DNA from: CAWBOY01 sp963790585
GTDB taxonomy: Bacteria > Planctomycetota > Planctomycetia > Gemmatales > Gemmataceae
NCBI GenBank assembly: GCA_963790585.1
Contig: CAWBOY010000001.1
Location: 620,001 to 684,000 of the forward strand
Length of the DNA: 64,000 nt
Reading direction: 5' to 3'
Of the stretch, positions 55,166 to 64,000 are shown piece by piece. The translations under genes were made by a program, and so were the position numbers. How positions within the stretch are numbered: position 1 is the first letter of the stretch; the number at the start of each line of letters is the position of its first letter. The notes beneath the pieces were generated by a model. The model saw nothing but the letters and a program-made list of their open reading frames with translations. It was not told where the DNA came from and did no database searches.

Positions 55166-56383
55166 TTATTTCTTCGATCCAATGCAATAAAGATACTTAT
55201 CGGATCGCAGAAAGATGGCACCGTTGGCTATTGCCGGCGTCGCCAGCAAGGTATCGTCGACGCGGTTGACCGCGAGGACCTTGGGCTTGTCGGCCAATTC
55301 TATAACTGTCACATCGCCGTCTTCGTTTGTGACATACATCTTGCCGTCCGCCACGATGGGCGAAGCGGAGAACGGGCCGGCGACGCGTTGTTGCCAAATA
55401 AACTTGCCGTCGGCGGCATCGACGCAGTTGATACCGGTGTTGGTCAGGCCATAGATTCGACCCTTATAGTAAACCGGCGACGCGAACGAAGATGTCAGCC
55501 TGTTGGACCGCCAAACGACTTGTGGCGTCGTGTCGTCCGGACCAGGTTTGAGGGCCAACAACTCGGTTCCCGGGGCGAAGATCATGTCACCGCCCGCAAT
55601 GGGCGAGGGAATTGTGGAACTCTTATCCATCTCGACGTTCCAGCGCGACTTGCCGGAAAGCGGGTCTAAGGCGGTCACTCCCTTGGCTCCCTGGAACACC
55701 ACGGTGGCCTTGTCGCCCTTGCCCATAACCAGGGGCGTGGTCCAATTGATGTCACGATCTCGTTCGAGCTTCCAAAGGTTTTTGCCTGTTTTCAAATCGA
55801 GCCCAGCCACGAACGAGTCGCCCGCATTTTCCATGGGAACGATAAGCGCGCCATCCGCCAAGACGGGCGAAGCCGCCATGCCCACTTGATTGGTAATCGT
55901 CGGGTAATCCGAGACGAGGGAGCGATACCACAACAGTTCGCCCTTGACGTTGAGAGCGGCGATGTCGCCCGTGGCGAAGAGGGCATAGACATACTTGCCA
56001 TCGGTAACGGGCGTGGGCGCGGCCATGCAGGATTTGGGGTGGCAAGCCGTGCTGCCGGTCGCTTCGAATTGCCGCTCCCAGAGCTTCTTGCCCGTCTTCT
56101 CGTCGAAGCAGAGGACATGTAGCCGACGATCCTTGTTGCCGGAGCTGGCGGTCACATAGATTTTGCCCTCGGCAATCACGGGGTTGGACAGCCCACGCCC
56201 GGGAAGCTCAGCTTTCCAACGGACGTTTTCGTCAGCGGCCCATTGGATCGGTAGGCTCGATTCTTGCGAGGTCGCCGTTCCGCCGGTGCCTCGAAAACCG
56301 GTCCAATCGCCGGCAGAGGCTATCGACGCTCCAGAAAACATGATCAGTGCTAAAAGCGCCAAGCGCATTAGTTGCTTTATCAT
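55166..56383 (-). CDS. Exported PQQ-like beta-propeller protein
   Basis: 405 residues from ATG 56383 with signal peptide (LMRLALLALIMFSGASIASA). Repeats of the PQQ-propeller pattern: GKIYVTASSGNKDRRLHVLC, GKKLWERQF, GELLWYRSL, GKNLWKLERD, GKSRWNVEMD, GKFIWQQRV. WTGFRGTGG opens the mature protein. It is typical of planctomycete secreted propellers with unknown ligand. It begins 5 bp after the next upstream gene's stop. Confidence 0.9.
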   Translation of the reverse strand: MIKQLMRLALLALIMFSGASIASAGDWTGFRGTGGTATSQESSLPIQWAADENVRWKAELPGRGLSNPVIAEGKIYVTASSGNKDRRLHVLCFDEKTGKKLWERQFEATGSTACHPKSCMAAPTPVTDGKYVYALFATGDIAALNVKGELLWYRSLVSDYPTITNQVGMAASPVLADGALIVPMENAGDSFVAGLDLKTGKNLWKLERDRDINWTTPLVMGKGDKATVVFQGAKGVTALDPLSGKSRWNVEMDKSSTIPSPIAGGDMIFAPGTELLALKPGPDDTTPQVVWRSNRLTSSFASPVYYKGRIYGLTNTGINCVDAADGKFIWQQRVAGPFSASPIVADGKMYVTNEDGDVTVIELADKPKVLAVNRVDDTLLATPAIANGAIFLRSDKYLYCIGSKK

Positions 56384-56388
56384 TGCAC

Positions 56389-57590
56389 TCACTCCTTTGG
56401 CTGGGTGAAGGGAACCGCTACGCCGGTCGCGTCGCAAAGTCGAACCTGAAACGTCCAGGCCTGCGCCCAGGGTTCCTTTTGGTCGTTTTGACAAAGCTTA
56501 ATGAGGATCTCGTTTCGGCCTTTTTTCAAGTTGCCGGTTCCGGTGTGTTGATCCATCTGCATACCGTGGTGATATTCGTCGCGGCCAAAAAGCTCTTGGC
56601 CGTTCAGAAAGATTTTGACCGAGTTCGGCGTGCCGGCGCGAATCTCGACAGGCCTGGCTTCCGGCGAATCAACAATGGCGTAGGCGTAACCGACGATGGA
56701 TTTCTTCTTGCCAAGGACCTTGTTGAGATCAATGACGCCGTGCGGATCTTTGCATTCATAAACGGTCCAGCGTCCTTCGGTGCCGTCCTTGCCCTTGTAA
56801 ACCGCTTTGAGATCGACACCTTTTTCAGGCGGAAAGTCGGTTTTGAAGCCAGCGCCGCCGGCGTTGTCGAAAGCGTTGACAAGATGCCAATGCCGGACCA
56901 ACCCGAAGTGAGCCAACAGGTCGACCTCGACGCCAAGAGGCTTGAGAGCCTCGGCGATTTCGTCGACTTGATCCTGATCGATCGCCCCTTTTAGCGCCTT
57001 GCGGTAGGCAGCCAACACGGCGGGTTTATCGGCTGACTGCAGAAACTGGGTGCCGGTTGTAGTCATAGTCAGCGTGGAGGTCAGCATTGCCAGAGCGTCT
57101 CGTCGCCGATTGCCGAGCGCCTGGCGTCGAGCAACGCCTGAGCAACGGCGTCACGACGCAGATCGGGACATGGGTCGAGAAGCATCTCCGGAAGCAATCG
57201 CGACGGAGTTTTCGGATCTGCTTTAACCAATATCTCATAGGCGATGCGGCGTGCCGACCCAGCATGCGTTTTGTCGCGGACAAAGGTTTCGAGCTTCGCG
57301 CTCAGGCCCTTTGACACAGCTGGGGACTTTTCGAGAATGGCGTCGACGGCGGGCCGTAGCCAATTGTCGGAAATGGCCTCTTTATCACGCATCGCGGTAA
57401 GAACATCAATGAGCGCGTCAGGGCCTTGGGCGACCAACTCCTTCCATGCATGGGCCGACGCATCGTTCCCTGCTCCTTCACGTCCGACCGCTTTGATTGT
57501 CTTGAGCAAAGACTCCGTCCGCGTGGCATCGCTCGCTTCCGGTGCGACCAGGGCTAGAAAAACGCCGGCCACGGCTATCAGACTTCGCAT
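56389..57590 (-). CDS. Exported HEAT-like repeat protein, frameshifted
   Basis: Two frames, 57081-57590 (169 aa) and 56389-57087 (232 aa), read as one protein of about 395 residues. It has a signal peptide (RSLIAVAGVFLALVAPEA), helical HEAT-like repeats (AWKELVAQGPDALIDVLTAM, LPEMLLDPCPDLRRDAVAQA), a break at ETLWQC/ETLAML, and a beta domain (EGRWTVYECKDPHGVIDLNK, GQELFGRDEYHHGMQMDQH) that looks like a jelly-roll. It is co-transcribed with the PQQ-propeller gene and was probably made for the same extracytoplasmic process. Confidence 0.65.
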
Positions 57591-57712
57591 TCTTTGGACC
57601 TCCTGAACACCGAGGGAGCAGCTCCCGCGATCACGTTCCGCGAAAGGTGTCTCGTGAACATTCTAGGGATCTGAATCAGAAGTTCGTTCAACAAATCGCA
57701 GGCCGTGAAGAT

Positions 57713-57979
57713 GTGGCCGGGGTCGGTACTCCGACCCCGGTTATCTGGAGCCGGTCGGGCCACACCGGGGTCGGAGTACCGACCCCGGCCACGGCTCTCG
57801 GTTTGGCTCTAACGCTTTCAGATAACCGGGGTCGGAGTACCGACCCCGGCCACGGCTCTCGGTTTGGCTCTAACGCTTTCAGATAACCGGGGTCGGAGTA
57901 CCGACCCCGGCCACGGCTCTCGGTTTGGCTCTAACGCTCTCAGATAACCGGGGTCGGAGTACCGACCCCGGCCACGGCT
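57713..57979. repeat. Palindrome array with 61-bp period (ACCGGGGTCGGAGTACCGAC)
   Basis: Four direct copies of ACCGGGGTCGGAGTACCGAC with CCCGGCCACGG follow each other at 57764, 57825, 57886 and 57947. The three intervals are almost identical (CTCTCGGTTTGGCTCTAACG, with CTTTC or CTCTC). One inverted copy precedes them at 57713. Every unit is itself a hairpin. It fills most of the gap between the HEAT-like gene and the phosphoesterase gene. Confidence 0.92.
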
Positions 57980-58127
57980 GTCTGGGAACCTCGTGTCGGC
58001 TTGGGTCAGGTTATGCCGCCTACCGGCGTCAAAGAAAGCAAATCTACTTCAATTCTCCATGAGCCTTCTTACGGTTGGTTGATTAAAGTATCGGAATTAC
58101 CTGATTTCCTTTGTCAGGAGCCGTGGC

Positions 58128-59407
58128 ATGAAACGAATTCTGATCCTTCTGGCGACCGGGCTATTCGTCGTCGTGGCCGCCACTTTGTCGCGTTCGCAGA
58201 CGGACACGAAAAGCGGACCGCCAACGGGAGTTGAGGGCGATCTACAAATCCAGGTTGAGAACCGCAATCCCTGGACCAATCTGCCGCTGAATAACAATCC
58301 GGACGAGTTCCGCTTCGCGATCGTCAGCGATCGCACCGGAGGCCATCGGCGCGGATATTCTCGCAAGCGATCGAGAAGTTAAATCTCCTCCAGCCGGAGT
58401 TCGTCCTCAGCGTCGGCGATTTGATCGAAGGCTACACCGACGATCCACAGCGAATCGATAACGAATGGAAAGAGTTCCAGGGGTTCGTCGCCAAGCTAAA
58501 AATGCCGTTCTTTTACGTCGGCGGTAATCACGATCTCACAAATCTTTATGAGAACAAAGTCTGGAAGGAGAAGTTTGGCCGCCGCTATTATCACTTCGTC
58601 TATCGCAAGGTGTTGTTCCTGATCCTGTGCTCCGAGGACCCACTCGGCTTTATCAGTCCGGAACAGATCGCCTATGCCAAGGCCACGCTGGAGCAAAACA
58701 AAGACGTGCGCTGGACGATCGTATCACTTCACAAGCCACTATGGACGATGGGCAACATCGAGAAGAATGGCTGGCTCGACGTGGAAAAGGAATTGAATGG
58801 TCGGCCTTACACCGTCTTCGCCGGGCATGTCCATCGCTATCAAAAGTTCGTCCGCCAAGGACAAAACTACTATCAGCTGGCCACGACCGGCGGCGCGAGC
58901 AAGATGCGCGGCATCGAATACGGGGAATTCGATCATTTCACATGGGTGACCATGAAGAAAGGCGGCCCGGTGTTGGCGAACATCATGCTCGACGGCATCT
59001 ATCCCGAAGACATGACGCCTGCCATCACCGACGAGCCCGGCGTCCGCGAACTGGATCGCAAAGTTACCTATCCCACGAAAGGGACCGTTTACTTTGAAGG
59101 CACACCCGCCTGCGGGTCACAGATAACCTTTTATTACCATGTCCCGGATTCGAAGCGAGTCATTCAAGCCGGCGATGCCATAGTCGGACCGGACGGGAGC
59201 TTTTCGCTCAGCACTTACATGAAAGGTGACGGCGCGCCGGCTGGAGAGTATAGCGTGACCGTCGGCCCCTGGAGCGCTTTGTATGACGGTTCCGCCAAGC
59301 CAAGCGCGAACGTGATACCGGAGAAATACAACAAAGTCGACACCACGCCCCTGAAGGCGACGGTTTCGGCGGGCAAGAATGAGTTTGTGTTTGAATTGAC
59401 GAAATGA
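58128..59407 (+). CDS. Exported metallophosphoesterase, frameshifted
   Basis: ATG 58128 with CAGGAGCC upstream. Signal peptide (RILILLATGLFVVVAATLSRS). Motifs of calcineurin-type phosphoesterases: FAIVSDRTGGHR (first metal site), then, after one missing G near 58352, IFSQAIEKLNLLQPEFV, LSVGDLIEG, YVGGNHDLTN, SLHKPLW and AGHVHRYQ. The tail has a carboxypeptidase-regulatory-like beta domain (VGPDGSFSLSTYMKGDG). The repaired length is about 426 residues. Substrate unknown. Confidence 0.85.
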
Positions 59408-59657
59408 GGCGAAAAGTATCCACAGGTATAAAGTTGAGGCTTTTGCACGCGCACTTCGTGTTAAGCCGCGCAACGAATCCGCCCGGAAAGAATCCTTGCG
59501 GTCTGTCACATGGAACACAACCTGTTTTCTTTACGCCGCTTAGGTCATTTTATTGCATGTCATTCGTGCAGAGCGCGGGGCAGAAATTCGTTCAGGGGTT
59601 GTGTCATCAACGCGCAACGAATTTTTCAAACTCCTGCGCTGAGGCCGTTGAAGACCG

Positions 59658-60464
59658 CTACGCCGCGTCACGATCGATGCGCAGGATGATCCCGCGTGTC
59701 GAGGCCCGGATGAACGCCAGCATCTCCGCCACTTCGGGGCTTGTACCAACTTCTTTCTCGACCTGCTCCAACGCGCTCGGCAACACCTGGCCGCTGCGAT
59801 AGATGATGTGAAAGGCTCGGCGGACCGCGTCGATCCGAGTGGAAGGAATGCCTGCTCGACGCATGCCGACGACGTTGACGCCGACGACGCAATTGATGCG
59901 TTGTTGGATGATGAAAGGTGGAATATCTTTCGTCGAACCGGACAGGCCGCTCAAGAGCGCGAGCCGGCCAACGCGCACGAACTGGTGGGTCGCGCTGTGG
60001 CCCGAGAGGAAGACGTTGTCTTCGAGAACGCAATGGCCGCCCATCGTGGCGCCGTTTGCCAAAATGCAGTTGTTGCCGATGACGCAATCGTGCGCAACAT
60101 GGGCATTGGCCATGAGGAAGTTGCCGCTGCCGATCCGCGTTACCCAGGTCGCGGTCGTGCCGCGATGAATGGTCGTGTATTCACGAAAGATGTTGCGATC
60201 GCCGATCTCGACGCGGGTCGCTTCGCCGCCGTATTTAAGATGCTGCGGCGCATCGCCCAAAACGGCGAAGCTAAAAACCTGATTGTCGCAGCCCATCGTC
60301 AGCGGTCCGATCAGGTGCGCGCCGGTCTTGATGACGCAGCCGGCGCCGATCGTTACCGGCCCTTCGATGACGACGTTGGGACCGATCTGGACGTCTTCGC
60401 CGATATCGGTTTCCGAATCGATGATCGCGGTGGGATGTACCTTGGCGGAACGTGCAATCGGCAT
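59658..60464 (-). CDS. lpxA: UDP-N-acetylglucosamine acyltransferase LpxA
   Basis: 268 residues. Left-handed beta-helix with hexapeptide repeats (VHPTAIIDSETDIGEDVQIG, GAGCVIKTGAHLIG), catalytic His in FLMANAHVAHDCVIGNN, the uridine-binding GGHCVLEDN region, then a helical C-terminus with ALEQVEKEVGTSPEVAEMLA. It transfers a hydroxyacyl chain to UDP-GlcNAc, the first step of lipid A synthesis. The usual lpxD/fabZ neighbours are absent. Confidence 0.93.
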   Translation of the reverse strand: MPIARSAKVHPTAIIDSETDIGEDVQIGPNVVIEGPVTIGAGCVIKTGAHLIGPLTMGCDNQVFSFAVLGDAPQHLKYGGEATRVEIGDRNIFREYTTIHRGTTATWVTRIGSGNFLMANAHVAHDCVIGNNCILANGATMGGHCVLEDNVFLSGHSATHQFVRVGRLALLSGLSGSTKDIPPFIIQQRINCVVGVNVVGMRRAGIPSTRIDAVRRAFHIIYRSGQVLPSALEQVEKEVGTSPEVAEMLAFIRASTRGIILRIDRDAA

Positions 60465-60482
60465 ATATGCACCCGTCTTGAG

Positions 60483-60599
60483 CTATTCTTGTTTGATCGT
60501 TGCGAAGCCGGCGGAAGTCTCGACGTGGTGCGGTGCGGCATCCTTCGCGTCTGTCGGGCGAACATTTGGAACAGGTCTTCTATAAAACTTCTCGCCCAT
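60483..60599 (-). CDS. Possible small protein upstream of lpxA
   Basis: 38 codons: MGEKFYRRPVPNVRPTDAKD, then APHHVETSAGFATIKQE. It is natural-looking but without a ribosome binding site, and ends 18 bp before lpxA. It could be a leader gene or a remnant. No family. Confidence 0.25.
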   Translation of the reverse strand: MGEKFYRRPVPNVRPTDAKDAAPHHVETSAGFATIKQE

Positions 60600-60813
60600 C
60601 GACGCTAGGCCATTTTGATCGTTGAAAATCACGCCTTTGGCTCAGTTTGACCGTTTCCAAACGGATTCCGGTGGACAGTACGCAGGAAGTCCTGTGTGTG
60701 CTTGCGTGCCATACAATCCCATAAGTGCTGTCGCTGCAAAAAGTTAGCAAAATCGCTCATCGGCCATTTGGAACCCATCTAAATTAACTGGCTTGGTACG
60801 TTGCTTGCGCGAT

Positions 60814-63384
60814 TCAACGGCCTTCCCTTTCCTTTGGCAACTTAATCAGCCGATTCGTCGCGTTATTCGCCATGTTGAGCCACACCACAAAAGCGATGGG
60901 TGAAGCGAGGTTCAAACAGGGAATACAGAAAAGGGTGCAGGCGGCCAGGCCTTCAAACCATCCCGTCGAATGACGGCGTGACGGGTCGCGCTTGCGCAAT
61001 TCTCGCTCAAGCGCCGCGGAAAGGCCTGGGACCGCGCGAAACATCCAGTATAGGTTGAAAAAAGGCACAACAAGCAGGCCAACCGCTGCCTCAGGTGTGG
61101 GATCTTCTTCCGATCGAGCGACGGCGCTCCACATTCGATGAATACCGAGTAGAGACGTCAGGAACGCGACGAGCCAACCTAGGCACGCAAAGCAGAACGC
61201 TACCACCATCAGATTTTCGTCTTGTCTACTACCGCGGCCAAACATGACTATGATGCAGCCGATGATCGCGACGAAATATGCCGCGCATGTCACAGCCGTC
61301 ACCGCAATCGTATAAGCCGTGGCGGATGCTGCTGATTTCGTTACTTCGGTCGGTTCTGGATTGGTTTCATTTGAGCCGTCGAGAGATTTCAGCACCGCGC
61401 CGAACGTTGGCGGCCGTTTTTTAGGATCCTCTTCAAGGCAATTTTCCAGCAATTGAGCTAGAGGAAGCGGGACGCTTTGCCAGTGCTTGAAGAGAGGCTG
61501 CGTGGTTTGGAAAAGAGCGAAGCTGCACGTTCTTCCAAACCCGTAGATGTCCGAATAGGCGGCAACAGGCTCGCTCCGCCGGCCCATCTGTTCGGGAGCG
61601 GCGTAATCCAGGGTGCCGGCGATGCTGCTGCCCATGATGGTTTTACTTTGCCTGTTCGTGCTGGCAGCGCTGGCAATCCGTTCTTGCTTGAGCGCAAGGC
61701 CGAAATCGATGATCTTCACCTTCCAGCCGGTTTCGTCTTCGAGCACCAAGATGTTCGCCGGCTTCACGTCCCGGTGCAAGATCCCTTTACCGTGGGCGGC
61801 CTGTAATCCCTTGGCGACCTGGGAGGCCACGGCAATGAGGTCCCGCGGTGCTAGCGGTCCATGCTTTTGCACGTATTGCTCGAGCGTCACGCCTTTGAAG
61901 TAATTCATGACAAAGTAAGGGCGCACTTTCTCTGCCGAGATCGTGTAGCCGCAGTCGAGGAGACGGATAATCGAAGGGTGGTCCAGTTGATACAACACCC
62001 GTGCTTCGTTCAGGACCTCATCAACGTCCCGTCCAAGGTCCTCATTGGCCAGGGTCTTGACCACAACATCCGCCTTCAATTCCTTGTGGCGACATAAGAA
62101 AGCCACGCCGAAACCTCCGGCCCCAAGAATGCGCTGGGGATGGTACTTGCCGATTGGGAAGGGAGCGAAACGCTTGGCTTCCAGTTTGACGGCAGAGATT
62201 AGTTCCGTCAGCGCTGTCGCGTCGTCCCGCCGTTCGAGTGCGGCCTGATAGGCGTTAAAATGGGCTTCGGCCTTCGCAGAGGTGTCGCTAACCAGGGTTG
62301 CGACCTGCTGGAAATCCTTCTGGGCCGCATCGAAGTCGCCGGCGACCACCTCCAACTTGCCGATAGCGTTGAGGAGAGCCGGCGTCTTTGCCCGCTGCTC
62401 TTCCGGCAGCGCCCGATAGCGGCTGACGAGCTGCTTCACCAGTTTGCGTTCGGTGTCGCCCCGGATCGATAGGCTGTCGCTTGGCCGTAGCTCGCGGCGC
62501 TCGAGCTGGCGCTGCTCCAGCTGTTGCATAACCACTTGAAACATCTGCCGCGTTTCTTCGCTGAGCCCCGTCACCTGCCCTTGAAGGTCCAGAACGGCGC
62601 TGTGCGTTTCGACTACGACGGCCTTTATGTCTCCGAGCATTTCTTCCAGCCGTTGGCCCTGTTGGGCTAAGGCGTCCGAGAGAGCGGCAAAGCCTTTTTC
62701 TTGGGCGTCACCGAGTGCTTCGAGCTTCGCGAACGCTAAACCCTGGAAGAGCTGCTGATCGTCTTCAACGGCTCGGCGGAAGAAGTAGCGAACGGCAATT
62801 ACCAGGATAGGCATCCCTTGTGTGGACCGCTGGGACAGAAGGCCAGCGAGGTTTGCGTACCCCGCCTGCTTCATTTCGCTGGCGATGACGAGGAGCATCT
62901 GCCATTCGGCCTCCACCAGGCCAACGGGGTCCCCAAATCGGGCCAAACCGCAAGCACGCCGCGCCAATAGCTGGTGATCCAAGCCGCCCTTGGTGAGAAC
63001 CCCCGTTTTCCGCGCAGAGCGAAGTTCTGCCCGGCATTTCTGTCGAAAGACGGTCTTGCCGGCCAGGTCGCGCATTGGGGCCGCATCAAGAAAGGCTCGC
63101 ACCTGCTGCGCGAATGCTTTGTCCTCACCCCGCGCGATCAAGACCTTGCAGCGATCCCAGAGCGAATCCCCTGCCAGAGCGATCTCAAGTGCATTCCAGG
63201 CTTTTTCATTGGAGCTGTGCAGGGCCTTGCTGAGCTTCTGGCTGTGGTCCGTGAACCGCTCCGTCAAGAAATTAAAGACGTCTTCGCTGTTATCCGAGAT
63301 GCCAACGTATCCGCAAGCGCCGTCGACTACCTCGCGGATAGCGAGAGCGGACAAGCTCAGCAAGACACTCATAGATGTCCCCAC
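60814..63384 (-). CDS. Ser/Thr protein kinase with helical N-domain, TPR-like region and C-terminal membrane helices
   Basis: 856 residues. Residues 1-300: hydrophobic start (LLSLSALAIREVVDG), a helical unknown domain (VFNFLTERFTDHSQKLSKAL) and a coiled coil (QQLEQRQLERRELRP). Residues 310-410: TPR-like (AIGKLEVVAGDFDAAQKDF). Residues 430-690: Hanks kinase with GAGGFGVAFLC, VVVKTL, HRDVKPANIL, IDFGLAL, TLDYAAPEQM and YSDIYGFG; all catalytic residues are present. Three or four membrane helices follow (AVTCAAYFVAIIGCIIVMF, VAFCFACLGWLVAFL) and a Cys-rich helix (ACTLFCIPCLNLASPIAFV). The kinase sits between the predicted sensor-like N-domain and the membrane, in reverse of the usual order. Ligand unknown. 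Confidence 0.88.
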   Translation of the reverse strand: MGTSMSVLLSLSALAIREVVDGACGYVGISDNSEDVFNFLTERFTDHSQKLSKALHSSNEKAWNALEIALAGDSLWDRCKVLIARGEDKAFAQQVRAFLDAAPMRDLAGKTVFRQKCRAELRSARKTGVLTKGGLDHQLLARRACGLARFGDPVGLVEAEWQMLLVIASEMKQAGYANLAGLLSQRSTQGMPILVIAVRYFFRRAVEDDQQLFQGLAFAKLEALGDAQEKGFAALSDALAQQGQRLEEMLGDIKAVVVETHSAVLDLQGQVTGLSEETRQMFQVVMQQLEQRQLERRELRPSDSLSIRGDTERKLVKQLVSRYRALPEEQRAKTPALLNAIGKLEVVAGDFDAAQKDFQQVATLVSDTSAKAEAHFNAYQAALERRDDATALTELISAVKLEAKRFAPFPIGKYHPQRILGAGGFGVAFLCRHKELKADVVVKTLANEDLGRDVDEVLNEARVLYQLDHPSIIRLLDCGYTISAEKVRPYFVMNYFKGVTLEQYVQKHGPLAPRDLIAVASQVAKGLQAAHGKGILHRDVKPANILVLEDETGWKVKIIDFGLALKQERIASAASTNRQSKTIMGSSIAGTLDYAAPEQMGRRSEPVAAYSDIYGFGRTCSFALFQTTQPLFKHWQSVPLPLAQLLENCLEEDPKKRPPTFGAVLKSLDGSNETNPEPTEVTKSAASATAYTIAVTAVTCAAYFVAIIGCIIVMFGRGSRQDENLMVVAFCFACLGWLVAFLTSLLGIHRMWSAVARSEEDPTPEAAVGLLVVPFFNLYWMFRAVPGLSAALERELRKRDPSRRHSTGWFEGLAACTLFCIPCLNLASPIAFVVWLNMANNATNRLIKLPKEREGR

Positions 63385-63718
63385 ACAATCAACAAGCTGA
63401 TTGTCGGCTGCTCTAATTTGCCGCGTGGATCTGCGAGCGGATCGGCATTACTCCGAGCAGGAGGGGTGAGCCAGGCCGGATTCACAGAAAGTTTGTTGCG
63501 GGGTCAGATTATTCGCTGCTGAGTCGAATAGCAAGCCGCCAGACGATGTGGCTCCGGCCGCCCTCCTCGTTAACGCGGAACAATATCGGAGAAGCACCGT
63601 CTCAATTACGAAGATGGTAGGCGAGCCTGTTGCGGCGCCGCCACCGACTCGAGTGGCTATCGTGATCGATATCGCTATGGTGGTCATTGTTGTTGGCGCG
63701 GTGATATTCGTGAATAAG

Positions 63719-63848
63719 AGGCTGTCCCGCAAGCGCCCCCGCCCCCGTACTCGGGGGAGAGGGGTTGGGATGAGGGGGTTAAGTTTTCGCAGACTTTGCC
63801 CCCTCTCCCCCGAGTACGGGGGCGGGGGCTAATGGGACAGTCTCTAAG
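63719..63848. repeat. MITE-like inverted repeat (CCCCCGTACTCGGGGGAGAGG type)
   Basis: GCCCCCGTACTCGGGGGAGA near 63740 faces its inverse near 63805. Tips are AGGCTGTCCC on the left and GGGACAGTCTCTAA on the right, close to the left tip of the copy at 51898. The rest of 63385-63978 holds no clear gene; a plus-strand frame from 63548 has one hydrophobic segment (IDIAMVVIVVGAVIFV) but runs into the repeat. Confidence 0.8.
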
Positions 63849-63978
63849 TACCTATTCCTTGCCTTCCTGTAAGGCGGAGTAAAAACCGGGTGAGGTTCGA
63901 TTTCTTCGGTAATCCAACGGCAAGTGTGTGGCGCTGGCTCACTTGTCCGATCAACCTCAGCGTTGTGGAGATCGAGCT

Positions 63979-64000
63979 ATGAGTTATCCGAAACTATTCT
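63979..64000 (+). CDS. Start of an unidentified gene (partial)
   Basis: ATG at 63979 has GGAG eight bases upstream and reads MSYPKLF to the window edge. Too short to identify. Confidence 0.35.

Noticed and set aside
57713..57979. CRISPR array
   Set aside because: Repeats are regular, but the spacers are nearly identical to one another, the repeat is a full palindrome that also occurs at 30633, and no cas gene is near.

Overview
The window looks like a chromosomal segment of a planctomycete, probably Gemmataceae-like. Several family combinations point there: a DUF1592-type c-type-cytochrome-like protein paired with a DUF1552 twin-arginine protein, a twin-arginine Gfo/Idh/MocA oxidoreductase, large Hanks-type kinases, an ECF-sigma/kinase remnant, a hopanoid cluster, a lipoprotein-type TolC, an ATP-grasp ligase of the methanofuran type, and many palindromic intergenic repeats. 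No tRNA or rRNA gene was recognised.

Layout. 1-4.4 kb: start of an ABC ATPase, gene debris, and an IS701-type element that splits a sigma/kinase pseudogene, then vapD. 4.5-15.1 kb: DUF1592/DUF1552 pair, NikK-like plus NikM-NikL fusion metal-uptake genes, mutS2 without Smr domain, a Gfo/Idh/MocA oxidoreductase. 15.3-25.4 kb is the accessory region: an HExxH membrane protein and a four-helix membrane protein separated by an IS630 element, a decayed CPBP protease, a cassette of zinc-finger protein, ParB-like protein, IstA and IstB, then a REase/HEPN-like protein, a RusA-like resolvase carrying a MITE, and a frameshifted GIY-YIG nuclease. 26-38 kb: exported N0/LptA-like protein, thiO, two neighbouring dynamin-like GTPases, shc-hpnH-hpnG for hopanoids, and an RpoD-like sigma factor. 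38-50 kb: feoA-feoA-feoB plus the Cys-rich FeoB partner, response regulator, ECF sigma/anti-sigma pair, exported protein, DUF885 peptidase, ATP-grasp ligase. 49-64 kb: TolC, Mpo1-like protein, argS, rsfS, PQQ-propeller and HEAT-like exported proteins, metallophosphoesterase, lpxA, and an 856-residue kinase.

Two features run through the whole window. First, at least ten families of palindromic repeats sit between genes, some reaching into stop codons or coding sequence; one forms a 61-bp-period tandem array. Second, many otherwise intact core genes (argS, feoB, shc, hpnH, tolC, a GTPase, a phosphoesterase) are cut by single-base frameshifts, one in a homopolymer. This pattern suggests uncorrected indels in the assembly rather than true loss, whereas the sigma/kinase, CPBP and zinc-finger genes also look biologically decayed or may share the same artefact.

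The best candidate for something undescribed is the zinc-finger/ParB/IstA/IstB cassette, in which a ParB-like DNA-binding protein is translationally coupled to an IS21-type transposase. The paired dynamin-like GTPases and the N-terminally novel kinase come next.
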